The notes under the pieces are model-generated. The model saw nothing but the letters and a program-made list of their open reading frames with translations, was not told the origin of the DNA and did not search any database. From Actinacidiphila rubida (lineage in GTDB: Bacteria; Actinomycetota; Actinomycetes; Streptomycetales; Streptomycetaceae): a stretch of DNA of 64,000 nt. Positions within the stretch are counted from its first letter, which is position 1, and each line of letters opens with the position of its first letter. Shown piece by piece: positions 34,895 through 43,462 of the stretch. A program made the position numbers and the translations under genes. The DNA lies in the NCBI RefSeq assembly GCF_900110255.1, contig NZ_FODD01000039.1, forward strand, positions 18,365-82,364, given 5' to 3'.

Positions 34895-35797
34895 TTGACC
34901 GCCATCGGTCTGTCCCGTGCCGCTGTCGCCGACCTGGACCGTGTCACCCAAGCGCTGGATATGCTCGCCCCGCGCTGGAGCGTGTGGACGCTGATGTCCC
35001 TGTCCGAGCAGCCGCTGCGCTATACCGAGATCAAGCCGCGCCTGGCGCTGCTGGCCGATGGCCAGCTCAGCCCCCGTTTGAAGGCCCTCACGGCGGACGG
35101 GCTGGTGGCACGTGAGGCGGTCAGCGCCCGCAATGTCGCCTACGGGCTGACCGACCGGGGCCAGGCCATCGCCCCGGTTCTGCGCGCCCTGGTCGAGTGG
35201 GGGGATGCCCGGCTGGAGAAGCGGAAGGTCCCCAGCAAGAGTCTGCCGGGGATGTGGGAGCCGGAGCGGATACCGGCCGCACAGAACGCCGAGGACACCC
35301 TCGCGCTGATCACCGCCCGGCACATCACCGCCACCATGTGGGGGTTGCGGGCCGCAGGCACCGCGACCGGCTCCGAACTCGCCGCGATTCTGCCCGGGGC
35401 GCTGACCGCGGGCCGTCTGTACGCGCCACTGGGCCAGCTCGTCGACGACGAGTTCGCCGAGCGCACCGGCAGCCGCGGCTACCGCCTCACCGACCACGGC
35501 CGGTCCCTGGGCCCGGTCTTCCGCGCACTGTCGGCCTGGGCGGCCGGCCGACCCGCCACCTCCGCGCGCAAGCACCCCATCTGGACGATGGAGGAGCCCC
35601 AGCAGGAGGGACCGGTCCGCCCGGCGGCCCCCCGCCGACCCGTCTCCCTGGCGGGGGTGACGATCCCCGCCCCCGGCCCCGCCCTGTCGACAGCGCCCGG
35701 CCCCGGCGCGAAGTGGCGGCCAGGTGACCTGTTCTCCCATGGCGGCACTGCCGCGCCGCTGGCCGGTGCCGGTGCGACGGGTGGGCGTGGCCGATGA
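34895..35797 (+). CDS. regulator with two HxlR-type winged-helix domains
   Basis: 300 residues. HxlR proteins are MarR-like DNA-binding regulators. The first domain (residues 10-95) has MLAPRWSVWTLMSLSEQPLR, YTEIKPRLA, LSPRLKALTADGLVAREAV. The second (about 130-205) repeats the plan with TARHITATMWGLRAAGT, LAAILPG and GQLVDDEFAERTGSRGYRLT. A disordered tail follows. Tandem HxlR domains in one chain are unusual; ordinary members have one. Start TTG. It begins an operon with a second such regulator, an MFS transporter and an ATP-grasp ligase. Confidence 0.75.
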   Translation: MTAIGLSRAAVADLDRVTQALDMLAPRWSVWTLMSLSEQPLRYTEIKPRLALLADGQLSPRLKALTADGLVAREAVSARNVAYGLTDRGQAIAPVLRALVEWGDARLEKRKVPSKSLPGMWEPERIPAAQNAEDTLALITARHITATMWGLRAAGTATGSELAAILPGALTAGRLYAPLGQLVDDEFAERTGSRGYRLTDHGRSLGPVFRALSAWAAGRPATSARKHPIWTMEEPQQEGPVRPAAPRRPVSLAGVTIPAPGPALSTAPGPGAKWRPGDLFSHGGTAAPLAGAGATGGRGR

Positions 35798-36447
35798 GCA
35801 AGCGACCTTCCTCCACCACCGATCTGGTCGTCGCCGCTGCCGAGCTGCTGGGGCGGCAGTGGACCACCCGTCTGACCGCTGAGCTGACCGACCACGGGCC
35901 GGTGCCGATCGGGTTGGTCGCAGGCACGTTCTCGGACCTGACGCACGACCAGTTCTCCTACGGGCTGCGGGCGCTGCGCGACCGGGGCCTGGTCGCCTAC
36001 GGCAAGGACTCCGGACGCGACTGCTACGTCCTCACCGACGCCGGTGAGGGGCTCGGCGATGTCCACGATGCGCTGTCCCGCTGGGCCCGCAAGCACCACT
36101 TCCCCGCCGAGGAGGGCGACTTCGTCACCCGGGTCGAGGCCGGTCTGCGGTTGCTGCGCGACCGGGACCTGCTCACGGTGCTGGACACCGCCGGCCCGGA
36201 CCGTGCCAGCGAGCTCGACCCGGAGGCAGAGCGCAGCCTTACCGATGCCGGTTTCATGTACGTCCTGCGCGACGGCGAACCCGCCCTGACCTCTGCCGGG
36301 CAGGACCTTCGCGGTCCGCTGACCGCGCTGGCCTCCTGGGCACGTGCCCACGCCAGCCTGCTCCAGCGGCGAACAGATACCCGGCCCGGGCTGCGCGCCA
36401 CCATCCCAGGACCCGCCCGGACTCCGGCGGCTCGGCGGTCCGCTTGA
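35794..36447 (+). CDS. second regulator with HxlR-type winged helices
   Basis: 217 residues, similar plan to its upstream neighbour: VVAAAELLGRQWTTRLTAEL, FSYGLRALRDRGLVAYGKDS, YVLTDAGEGLGDVHDALSRW in the first half and LRLLRDRDLLTVLDTAGPDR, LTDAGFMYVLRDGEPALTSA in the second. Start ATG overlaps the previous stop. The two regulators may form a heteromer. Effector unknown. Confidence 0.7.
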   Translation: MSKRPSSTTDLVVAAAELLGRQWTTRLTAELTDHGPVPIGLVAGTFSDLTHDQFSYGLRALRDRGLVAYGKDSGRDCYVLTDAGEGLGDVHDALSRWARKHHFPAEEGDFVTRVEAGLRLLRDRDLLTVLDTAGPDRASELDPEAERSLTDAGFMYVLRDGEPALTSAGQDLRGPLTALASWARAHASLLQRRTDTRPGLRATIPGPARTPAARRSA

Positions 36448-37673
36448 CCCACCGGCTCTCCCCGCCAGGGTTGTGGCGTGGGGTGTACCTGCCGCGGGCG
36501 GCGGATGCCGGGGCGATGGCGACCGCCACGTACACCGTGCCCCTGCTGGTCCTGGCCACCACCGAATCCCCGGTCCTGACCGGGCTGGCGTTCGCGCTGG
36601 AATGGGTGCCCCGGCTCGCCTCCTTCGGGCGGGCCGGGGCCTTGGTCGCCCGCCACGGCGCCAGCCACGTCATGAGGATGGCGGCTGCCGTCCGCGCATT
36701 GGTCCTCCTGGCGGCCGTTCCGGTGCTGGCCGGCGCGGCCAGCGGGGCTGCCACGACGGTGACGGTGATGGCCCTGGCCGCGCTGAACGGCGTCCTGTCG
36801 CAGTTCAGCTACGTCGCCGCTGAGACCGCGGGCGCTGTCGCCAGCCAGGCAACCACCCGCCCGCACCGGGTCCAGGGCGTGCTGCTGGGTATCGACCAGG
36901 GCGCCATGCTCGCCGGACCCGCAGCCGGCTCAGCCCTCCTGCAATGGGCCGGACCCGGCTGGCTTCTCGGCGCGGTCGCCGCGATGTCCGCGACAGCCGC
37001 CGCTGCCGTTCCGACCGGACCTCAACCCCCGAAAGAGTCGTCCATCGAACGCGGTTCGGTACCCGCCATGTCGGGATGGGCGACACTGCGGTCCCGGCCC
37101 GCACTGGCGTGGCTGGTCGCCGGCCTCGCGGTATCCAACCTGGCCACCGGCACGCTGGAGGCCGCCGCTCCGGTGATCGTGGTCCGGAACCTGGGGCAGT
37201 CCAGCGCGTCGGTGGGAGCGGTGTGGTCGGTAGCTGCCGCGGCGACGCTGCTCGTGGTGGCGGCCAGCCGGCCGGCGATCGAGCGGTGGGGGCTATGGCC
37301 GGTCGGCGCGCTGTCCGCGGGCGTAGCGTCCGCCGCCTGCCTCGGCGTCGCCCAGGCTCACCGCTTCCCGGCCTACACGGTGCTGGTCGCGGTCCTGATG
37401 GCCTCCGAAGCCGGGATGACCGTAGTGCTGCGGACCCTGCGTTCGCAGCTCGTCCCCCAGGAGGCGTTCGCCCCGACCCTGGCCGCCACCATCTTGATCC
37501 TGCTCCTGCCGTTCCCGCTGGCCGGCGTCCTGGTTGCCTGCACCCCGCCCGCCGTCCTCAGCCAGCTCCTGACCGGCCTCGCCGCGCTCCAGGCCATGGC
37601 GTTGGCGGCGGCGTTCACCAAGGCCCGCACGGCCCTCGCACCGCACCGGACTGCTGCCGCCTCGTCCGGCTGA
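36444..37673 (+). CDS. MFS transporter beside an ATP-grasp ligase
   Basis: 409 residues with about twelve hydrophobic helices (MATATYTVPLLVLATTESPV; WLVAGLAVSNLATGTLEAAA; ILILLLPFPLAGVLVACTPP). Start TTG overlaps the previous stop. It lies directly between the regulators and the ATP-grasp gene, so it probably exports the ligase product or gives immunity to it. Confidence 0.85.
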   Translation: MTHRLSPPGLWRGVYLPRAADAGAMATATYTVPLLVLATTESPVLTGLAFALEWVPRLASFGRAGALVARHGASHVMRMAAAVRALVLLAAVPVLAGAASGAATTVTVMALAALNGVLSQFSYVAAETAGAVASQATTRPHRVQGVLLGIDQGAMLAGPAAGSALLQWAGPGWLLGAVAAMSATAAAAVPTGPQPPKESSIERGSVPAMSGWATLRSRPALAWLVAGLAVSNLATGTLEAAAPVIVVRNLGQSSASVGAVWSVAAAATLLVVAASRPAIERWGLWPVGALSAGVASAACLGVAQAHRFPAYTVLVAVLMASEAGMTVVLRTLRSQLVPQEAFAPTLAATILILLLPFPLAGVLVACTPPAVLSQLLTGLAALQAMALAAAFTKARTALAPHRTAAASSG

Positions 37674-37714
37674 CCCCGCCAACCCATCCTCTCGCCGTCG
37701 CGTTCGGAGTGTTC

Positions 37715-38968
37715 TTGCCTTCTCGTCCCACCGTTCTGATCACCATGCCCGGCGACTTCTCCTACAGGGGGTTCTGCCTCCAACAGGTGGCCGCCGCCTA
37801 CGACGTGGTCGTCATCGACTCCGCCCCGCCTACTGCTGAGCACGCCCCGTACGTCGCTGACTTCGAGATCGCCGATCCTTACGACGAGCAGTCCCTGCTG
37901 GCGGCCGGCCGTGCCCTCGCCGACCGGCACGCCCTGGGCGGGGTGATGACCTGGACCGAGTGGATGCTGGTGCCCACCGCCCGTCTCGCCGAACACCTCG
38001 GACTGCCCTCCAACACCACCGAGGTGATGCTGGCCTGCCGCAACAAGGCCACCGCGCGGACCGCTTTCACCCGCGCGGGCGTGCCGTCGGCAGCGTCGAT
38101 GAAGGCCGCCACGCTGCTGGAGGCGGGACCGGCGACCCATGCCGTCGGCGGCTTCCCCGTCGTGATCAAACCGGCCGCCCATGCCGCGAGCGTCGGCGCT
38201 ATCTACGTCGACCGCGGCGAGGACCTCCCCGGTGCCTTCCCCTTCGCGACCGCCGGCGCCGCCCTGGCACGGGAGTCGACCGAGGTGCTGGTCGAGGAGT
38301 ACCTCGACGGGCCGGAAGTCAGCGTGGAGACCGTCACGTTCGCCGGCGCCACCATCCCGGTGGCCGTGACCCGCAAGACCCTCGGGTCGCTGCCATACTT
38401 CGAGGAGACCGGCCACCTTGTTGCCGCCGGTGACCCGCTTCTGGCCGAAGCCGGGCCAGTCGCGGTCGCCGCTGTGCGCGCCCTAGGCGTGGAATGCGGG
38501 GTCTGCCACACCGAGATCCGCCACACCTCCCGCGGACCCCGGGTCATCGAGGTCAACGCACGCCTCGCCGGGGACATGATCGGCCGCCTCGTCGAGTTGG
38601 CCACCGGCATCCAGCTCGCCCGCGCCGCCGCCGACATCGCCTGCCGGCGCGCCCCCGACCTCACCCCCACCCGCCACCAGGCAGCCTCCGTCCGCATTCA
38701 CTATCCCCAGGTCTCCGGCACCGTCACCTCCCGCCACCTCACCCGCGGCTTCGCCGCCGGCACACCCTGGCTGGACCGCGCCACCTGGCTATGCGAGGAC
38801 GGCGACCGCCTGGTCCTCCCGCCGGAAGGCTCGAGTTTCACCGCCCGGGCCGGACTGGTCGTGGTCACCGCACCGACCGCGGCCCTGGCCGCCAGACGCG
38901 CCGAACGGGCCTTCGGCCACATGAGCGTGGACGTCGCCCCGGCCACAGAGCCGCTGCCCGCGGCCTGA
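37715..38968 (+). CDS. ATP-grasp ligase, amino-acid ligase type
   Basis: 417 residues. Start region SRPTVLITMPGDFSYRGFCL, then a nucleotide-binding strand GGFPVVIKPAAHAASVGAIY, EVLVEEYLDGPEVSVETVTF and the metal-binding stretch CHTEIRHTSRGPRVIEVNARLAGDM. This layout matches carboxylate-amine ligases such as L-amino-acid ligases; dipeptide-type products are plausible. Start TTG lies 5 nt after CGGAG. Last gene of the regulator/MFS operon. It is more like classical L-amino-acid ligases than the pair at 5555-8135. Confidence 0.88.
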   Translation: MPSRPTVLITMPGDFSYRGFCLQQVAAAYDVVVIDSAPPTAEHAPYVADFEIADPYDEQSLLAAGRALADRHALGGVMTWTEWMLVPTARLAEHLGLPSNTTEVMLACRNKATARTAFTRAGVPSAASMKAATLLEAGPATHAVGGFPVVIKPAAHAASVGAIYVDRGEDLPGAFPFATAGAALARESTEVLVEEYLDGPEVSVETVTFAGATIPVAVTRKTLGSLPYFEETGHLVAAGDPLLAEAGPVAVAAVRALGVECGVCHTEIRHTSRGPRVIEVNARLAGDMIGRLVELATGIQLARAAADIACRRAPDLTPTRHQAASVRIHYPQVSGTVTSRHLTRGFAAGTPWLDRATWLCEDGDRLVLPPEGSSFTARAGLVVVTAPTAALAARRAERAFGHMSVDVAPATEPLPAA

Positions 38969-39008
38969 TCAATCCCCGTCAGTCCGGCCCTTTCGACAGA
39001 AAGCACCT

Positions 39009-39362
39009 GTGACCTCAACTCCCCGTGACATGAGCGGATTCGCGCGCCGCCAGCGCCTGCTCCGTGACAGCTCGTACGACGACCTGCTCGTGGCGCCTCG
39101 CTACCTGGCAGGCAGCGCCGGCGCCCCGTTGAACGCCTGCCGCCGCAACGCCACCCTGCTCCGCCCCCCTGTCTCGGTGCCTGAGCGGCCGGCGGTGCCG
39201 ACGCCGCTGGAGGTCGCCCGCCGGCAGCAGCGCCGGGCACCGGCACTGCGCGCGGTCAGCGTGCCGCGCTGGTCGACCAGCACCGCAACCCGACATCTGC
39301 CGCCGCCTGCTCCGCCTGTCGCCGCCCCAAGCGCGAGTACCGCCCCGGGGCCGGGCCGATGA
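39009..39362 (+). CDS. small basic protein with a DUF317-like motif
   Basis: 117 residues, Arg/Pro/Ala-rich. The segment DDLLVAPRYLAGSAG resembles the opening of DUF317 domains in this window (VSPRYLAGDDG, VRPRHLAGGGD), but the rest of the domain is missing. Start GTG 6 nt after GAAAG. Coupled to the next gene by ATGA. Confidence 0.55.
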   Translation: MTSTPRDMSGFARRQRLLRDSSYDDLLVAPRYLAGSAGAPLNACRRNATLLRPPVSVPERPAVPTPLEVARRQQRRAPALRAVSVPRWSTSTATRHLPPPAPPVAAPSASTAPGPGR

Positions 39363-39889
39363 ACCCGCCGACCCCCGGGAGGACTCCCATAGCGCTGCAC
39401 GCGACCGACTTCTTCACCCAGGCCCTCGACCTGCCCCTTGACGCCGCTGTCGTCATCGGCGACACCTTCTACGCCGCCCCCGCGGCGGCGTCCCCGTTGC
39501 GGCTGCGGATCCGGTTCTCGCCGACCATCCGGCAGAACGTGTACAGCGGCCTGCACCTGGCCGTGATCCACCCCGACCACGGCGCCATCGACAGCCACCA
39601 CCTGACCTTCGCCGACCACGGCACTTTCACCGCCCGCGACGAACGCCTGCACGCCGAGGGGCACATCAACCTCAAACCCGGCACCATCCGCGACGGCTCA
39701 GCAGAAGGCCCGCCGTGGGCGGAGGGCGACTTCACCGGCCTGCAGGAGGCGCTCAGCCAGTACGTGCGGATGTGGTTCAACACCAGCATCCCGCCCCTGA
39801 CCCCGCTCCCGGCCCGACGGATCCGGGTCCGCGGCGTCACCGCGCTGCCCACCCCGCCGGCCGACCGGACACCCCGCCGGCCCCGGTGA
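39359..39889 (+). CDS. hypothetical protein, beta-rich
   Basis: 176 residues (ALDLPLDAAVVIGDTFYAAP; LRIRFSPTIRQNVYSGLHLA; HHLTFADHGTFTARDERLHA). Likely a beta sandwich or a jelly-roll-like fold; not recognised. ATG overlaps the previous stop. Confidence 0.55.
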   Translation: MNPPTPGRTPIALHATDFFTQALDLPLDAAVVIGDTFYAAPAAASPLRLRIRFSPTIRQNVYSGLHLAVIHPDHGAIDSHHLTFADHGTFTARDERLHAEGHINLKPGTIRDGSAEGPPWAEGDFTGLQEALSQYVRMWFNTSIPPLTPLPARRIRVRGVTALPTPPADRTPRRPR

Positions 39890-40010
39890 AGCAGCCGACG
39901 ACCACAGCCGCCCACGCGCCCCTGGGAACGGTCGCAGTGATCACCAGCCCACCAGCCGTTCCCGCTTCGCCCCTTCGCCTGTTCATCCGACTCCGGGAGA
40001 CTCTTTCCTA

Positions 40011-41054
40011 GTGCACCGCCCCCGCCCCCTTGTGCTGCGCTCCGGCGCCCTCGCCCTGACCGCCACCGTCCTCGCGTTTCTCGGGCAGGCTCCGGCCTCC
40101 GCGACAACCCCCACTCCCAGCACGTCCGCTTCCCACAGCCCCGCGCCCCGCGCCGTGGTGCCCGGCGGCATCGGCCTGCGCGTTACCGCGACCGACGGCA
40201 CGCCCGTGTCCGGCGCCGCGTTCACCCTGACCGACCTGGCCGGTACGACCTCGGCCACGGCTATCACCGGGCCCGACGGCATCCTCGCCTTCCCCGAACT
40301 ACCCGCGGGCGTCTACCACCTGCGGCAGACCGCGACCGGCTCCGCCACCGTCCAGCCCGCCCCCGACCGCGACGTCGTCGTGCCCGACGGCGTCACCGTG
40401 CCGGTCACAGTGACCGACCCGTTCACCCCGGCTAGCCTGACCGTCCACCTGACCGACCGCGCCCACCAGCCGGTTCCCGGCGCCGCCATCGCCATCACCA
40501 GCAGCACCGGCAAGGCGTTCACGCTCACCACCGGACCCTCAGGAAGCGCCCAGGCAAGCCTGCCGGTCACCGCCCGCACCGGCACCACCTACACCGTCAC
40601 CGAACGCTCCGGCCCGCACGGCGCCCCCGCCCACAGCAAGCCCATCATCGTCCGCGCCGAGCCCGCCGGACTGATCGCCATCACCCTCACCGACACCACC
40701 ACGCCGCCCACCACCCCACCGGCCACCACGCCGACGACCGGACCCACAACACCCGCTTCTACAGATCCGGCTGCCGCACCGGTCTCCGGCGGTCGGCCCA
40801 CCACGCGCCCCTCGGCATCCGCAGCCGGACCATCGCCGTCCACGTCCAGCACGCCGACGGCGTCCGCCCCACGCGCCCAGCTCGCCCACACCGGCGCCGA
40901 CGGAACCACCTGGCTGGCGGGCACCGCCGGCCTGCTCATGATCATCGGAGCCGGGGCCCTGTCCGGCGTCCGCTACCGGCGCTCCCACGACAAGCCGGGA
41001 AAAGAAAATGGAATAGTCAGGCTTTCTCCCAACGACCCGGAAACGGCGCCGTAG
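40011..41054 (+). CDS. cell-wall anchored surface protein, prealbumin-like domains and LAHTG sorting signal
   Basis: 347 residues. An N-terminal signal peptide (LALTATVLAFLGQAPASA) is followed by two repeats of a SpaA/prealbumin-like fold: IGLRVTATDGTPVSGAAFTL with FPELPAGVYHLRQTATG, then LTVHLTDRAHQPVPGAAIAI. A Thr/Pro/Ser stalk leads to LAHTG at 291-295, a membrane helix (WLAGTAGLLMIIGAGALSG) and basic residues. LAxTG is the target of class E sortases of Streptomyces. It may act as an adhesin for mating contact. Start GTG 11 nt after GGGAGA. A terminator follows. Confidence 0.85.
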   Translation: MHRPRPLVLRSGALALTATVLAFLGQAPASATTPTPSTSASHSPAPRAVVPGGIGLRVTATDGTPVSGAAFTLTDLAGTTSATAITGPDGILAFPELPAGVYHLRQTATGSATVQPAPDRDVVVPDGVTVPVTVTDPFTPASLTVHLTDRAHQPVPGAAIAITSSTGKAFTLTTGPSGSAQASLPVTARTGTTYTVTERSGPHGAPAHSKPIIVRAEPAGLIAITLTDTTTPPTTPPATTPTTGPTTPASTDPAAAPVSGGRPTTRPSASAAGPSPSTSSTPTASAPRAQLAHTGADGTTWLAGTAGLLMIIGAGALSGVRYRRSHDKPGKENGIVRLSPNDPETAP

Positions 41055-41088
41055 CGGAAAATCCGACACGGAATCGGTAGCGGAACAC

Positions 41089-41116
41089 AAGGCGGCGTCC
41101 ACGGGGGCGCCGCCTT
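41089..41116 (+). terminator. hairpin after the surface-protein gene
   Basis: 9-bp stem AAGGCGGCG with its complement and a 10-nt loop, 35 bp after the stop codon. Followed by a few T residues (TTTCGCTGTTTCT). Confidence 0.65.
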
Positions 41117-41441
41117 TCGCTGTTTCTGGGCGGACACGAGTTCGCCGACGGCAGACAGCAAATATGCCACACGGACTGGAATAACATCTTCGGGCATGTC
41201 AAAATTGACGCATTCCCGTCAACCGCTGTCCCGAAGGAGAACAGACCTGCATGCCTGCCGCATTGTGACAGCCGCGAAGCGTGCGCCATGCGCGACGTCC
41301 TGCTCAGTGGCAAAAGGATGGCGCCGGACGAAATCGCACAACGGTGTCTGTCGCCGTGCGGTCCCTCTGACCGGGCCCGGTCGGATTGTTCCCACCGAGC
41401 AGGACCACACGTCCCCAACGCCTCCTGCTGAAAGGAGCCGC
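41117..41441. promoter_or_regulatory. gene-free region upstream of a small gene
   Basis: 325 bp without a convincing gene. The first 120 bp are less GC-rich than the surroundings (for example AGCAAATATGCC and ATGTCAAAATTGACGC), so a promoter for the two genes that follow is likely. I could not fix -10/-35 boxes. The segment 41258-41400 has nothing recognisable. Confidence 0.4.
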
Positions 41442-41717
41442 ATGAATACTGTCGGCGAACTGATCGAGCACTTGCGCGCGTTCGACCCAGCCAGCAGCGT
41501 ACGGCTGGCCATCAACCCCGATTTCCCCTTCTCCCACAGCATCGGCGACATCACCGCCTTGGACGAGAACGGCCGGCAGACGGTCTTCATCGCGGAGAAC
41601 GGGCACCAGGAACACCTGCCCGTGCCGGCCGCCCAGGCGCTGGGCTGGCTGCCGCTCACCGAGTCGCCCGTCCGCACCCGGCGCACCCCGCTGCGTGTCG
41701 CCGAAGAAGACAACTGA
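41442..41717 (+). CDS. small acidic hypothetical protein
   Basis: 91 residues (MNTVGELIEHLRAFDPASSV; VRLAINPDFPFSHSIGDITA). A small alpha/beta protein of a kind often seen beside DUF317 genes in Streptomyces elements. ATG is preceded by AAAGGAG with normal spacing, one of the few textbook starts in this block. Its stop overlaps the next gene as CTGA. Confidence 0.7.
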   Translation: MNTVGELIEHLRAFDPASSVRLAINPDFPFSHSIGDITALDENGRQTVFIAENGHQEHLPVPAAQALGWLPLTESPVRTRRTPLRVAEEDN

Positions 41718-42445
41718 GCACGAACGCCGACACCCCGGAGCCGCCCCTGCCCGCATCCCGCTTCTTGGTCTCCCCGCGCTATCTTGCCGGCGACGACGGC
41801 ACCCTCGCCGACCACGTCACCGACACCCTCACCCGGAACGGCTGGTCGAGCTGGACCACAGCCCAGCAGACTCTCCTGCTTGCCGCCCCCGGCCAGCTCG
41901 TCAGCGCTGAGTGGGTGTTGCCCGACCAGCCCATGCTGCTGGGCGACCTGCCCGTGGCCTGGCGGGTGTCGGCTCGGAGCGCCCCTGACCGGCGGCGGGT
42001 GTCCTGGAACGCCTACCTGACCACCGGTCTGCCCGGGGAGGCTGTCGCCGGCCTCGCGCTGGCCGCCGACGCCAGCGCCGACCCCACCGCCCGCTGGCAT
42101 GCCCCCGGCACGGTGCTCGACGAGCTCCTGGCCGCCGGGTGGTCACCGGATGTGGCCTATCCCGACAGCACCGTGTGGGATCCGCATCTGGTGGCCTGCC
42201 TGACGCTGCGCACCCTGCCCGAGGGCATCTGGGACGAGGACCCCACCTCGCATCTGCCCGGCTGGCAAGCCTGGGCCGAACCCGAAGCCCGTGGACCCTA
42301 CTTGTGGTGCGCTGCCTTCAGTCACTCCACCCCACACGACCTCGTCGCCGCCTTCGCCTCCGCCCTCACCGACCCCCGCCCCGTGACCCGACAGCGCCCA
42401 CCCGACCCGGCCAGCCGCTCGCTGACCACCGTGACCACCCTGTAG
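41714..42445 (+). CDS. DUF317 protein with CTG start
   Basis: 243 residues, two DUF317 units: FLVSPRYLAGDDGTLADHVT at the start and HSTPHDLVAAFASALTDPRP near the end. Start CTG AGC ACG AAC overlaps the stop of the previous gene (CTGA). The first canonical start in the frame, TTG at 41765, sits inside the first conserved motif, so CTG is preferred. The last gene of the plus-strand block. Confidence 0.75.
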   Translation: MSTNADTPEPPLPASRFLVSPRYLAGDDGTLADHVTDTLTRNGWSSWTTAQQTLLLAAPGQLVSAEWVLPDQPMLLGDLPVAWRVSARSAPDRRRVSWNAYLTTGLPGEAVAGLALAADASADPTARWHAPGTVLDELLAAGWSPDVAYPDSTVWDPHLVACLTLRTLPEGIWDEDPTSHLPGWQAWAEPEARGPYLWCAAFSHSTPHDLVAAFASALTDPRPVTRQRPPDPASRSLTTVTTL

Positions 42446-42462
42446 AGATCAACTCGAAGCGA

Positions 42463-42509
42463 AACGGGGCGTGCCGCCAACCGGTATCCGGTCGGCGGCA
42501 CGCCCCGTT
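42463..42509. terminator. strong bidirectional terminator
   Basis: A perfect 16-bp inverted repeat (AACGGGGCGTGCCGCC and complement) with a 15-nt loop. It lies between the end of the DUF317 gene on the plus strand and the end of the small membrane gene on the minus strand, so it can stop both. Confidence 0.8.
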
Positions 42510-42527
42510 GTTCGTTCAGTCGCCAGG

Positions 42528-42803
42528 TCACCCTGTGGGCTGCTTCCGGTCGGAGCCTTCTGCCGGCAGCTCGCACGGGTAGTGGTTTTCGCGGAAGACC
42601 ACGAGCGCCACACACAACGCGGAGCCGCTGACCAGCAGGACCCCGACAGCCACCGGCACGGCGAATGCGGCGAGCGCGCGGAGTGCCGTTGCCGCCGGTC
42701 CGAAGAACGCCCAGCGGATCGTCCCTTCTTTACCGGTATCGGGGCGCTGGTGACCGGCCCACAAATCGGCGCCGTAGATCAGCCCAGCAGCGAGCCCGCC
42801 CAC
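42528..42803 (-). CDS. small membrane protein, two helices
   Basis: 91 residues. Two hydrophobic helices (ATALRALAAFAVPVAVGVLL and SGSALCVALVVF) after a charged stretch. Start GTG 5 nt after AAGGG. Not recognised. Confidence 0.5.
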   Translation of the reverse strand: MGGLAAGLIYGADLWAGHQRPDTGKEGTIRWAFFGPAATALRALAAFAVPVAVGVLLVSGSALCVALVVFRENHYPCELPAEGSDRKQPTG

Positions 42804-42904
42804 TGCAGCCCTTGGGAGACGATGACCATGCGCCGGTCACAGCGATTCATGCGCGGCAGTCCCTGGGGATGAGGTCGGCTTGCCTTGGCAGATCGCTTGC
42901 CTGA

Positions 42905-43384
42905 TCATTCGGGAAACGTAATGCCGGAGAAGGTTCCGTCGAAGCCCTCGTTCGCCACCCCTTCGTCCTTGGTCGCGAACAACGCGTCGATGGGGCCGCA
43001 GATTCCGTCGAACCAGGCGCTGTTGAGGGCGGGCGCGTAGAATTCGTGGGCGCTGCGGCAGCGCAGCCATATGTTCGGTCCCGCGCACAGCACCAGCCAG
43101 TCGCGGTCGACACCGCATTCCGGGCAGGTGCGAACCGTGCCGTCGATTTCCAGTGGGCCGGCGAATCTCATCATCCTGCCCGCGTACTGGCGCTGGCCAC
43201 GAGCCCGGAGACTGGGGGGAAGGAAGTTGTCACCGGTCTCGGAGGTCGGCTGTGCGGGTTCGGGATCAGGGGTAGCTTCGCGGAGCGGTGCGGTGAACTC
43301 GTACGGGCTGAGGTGCCGGGCGTTGGCGGCAATCTGGTCGAACTCGCGTCGTATGGCTTCTGCTCTGCGGCGGCGGTTGAACAT
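42905..43384 (-). CDS. hypothetical protein with a zinc-ribbon-like cysteine pair
   Basis: 159 residues. The middle has TVRTCPECGVDRDWLVLCAG with a CPEC pair and further cysteines in WLRCRS, which could bind zinc. A helical N-terminus precedes it (RRRRAEAIRREFDQIAANAR). ATG follows GGGGAGG after a short spacer. Not recognised; placed just downstream of the relaxase gene end. Confidence 0.6.
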   Translation of the reverse strand: MFNRRRRAEAIRREFDQIAANARHLSPYEFTAPLREATPDPEPAQPTSETGDNFLPPSLRARGQRQYAGRMMRFAGPLEIDGTVRTCPECGVDRDWLVLCAGPNIWLRCRSAHEFYAPALNSAWFDGICGPIDALFATKDEGVANEGFDGTFSGITFPE

Positions 43385-43462
43385 AGCCCTCCCCGGTGCT
43401 GTTCATGCGGTGTGAAAACCAATTCTCTCGCAGGTCATGCCCGGTTTCTACTCAAGAAATTT

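Noticed and set aside
36944..37714. Upstream part of a 674-residue frame that runs into the ATP-grasp gene
   Set aside because: It overlaps the MFS gene and is Arg/Gly-rich shadow. The ATP-grasp protein starts at the TTG after CGGAG at 37715.
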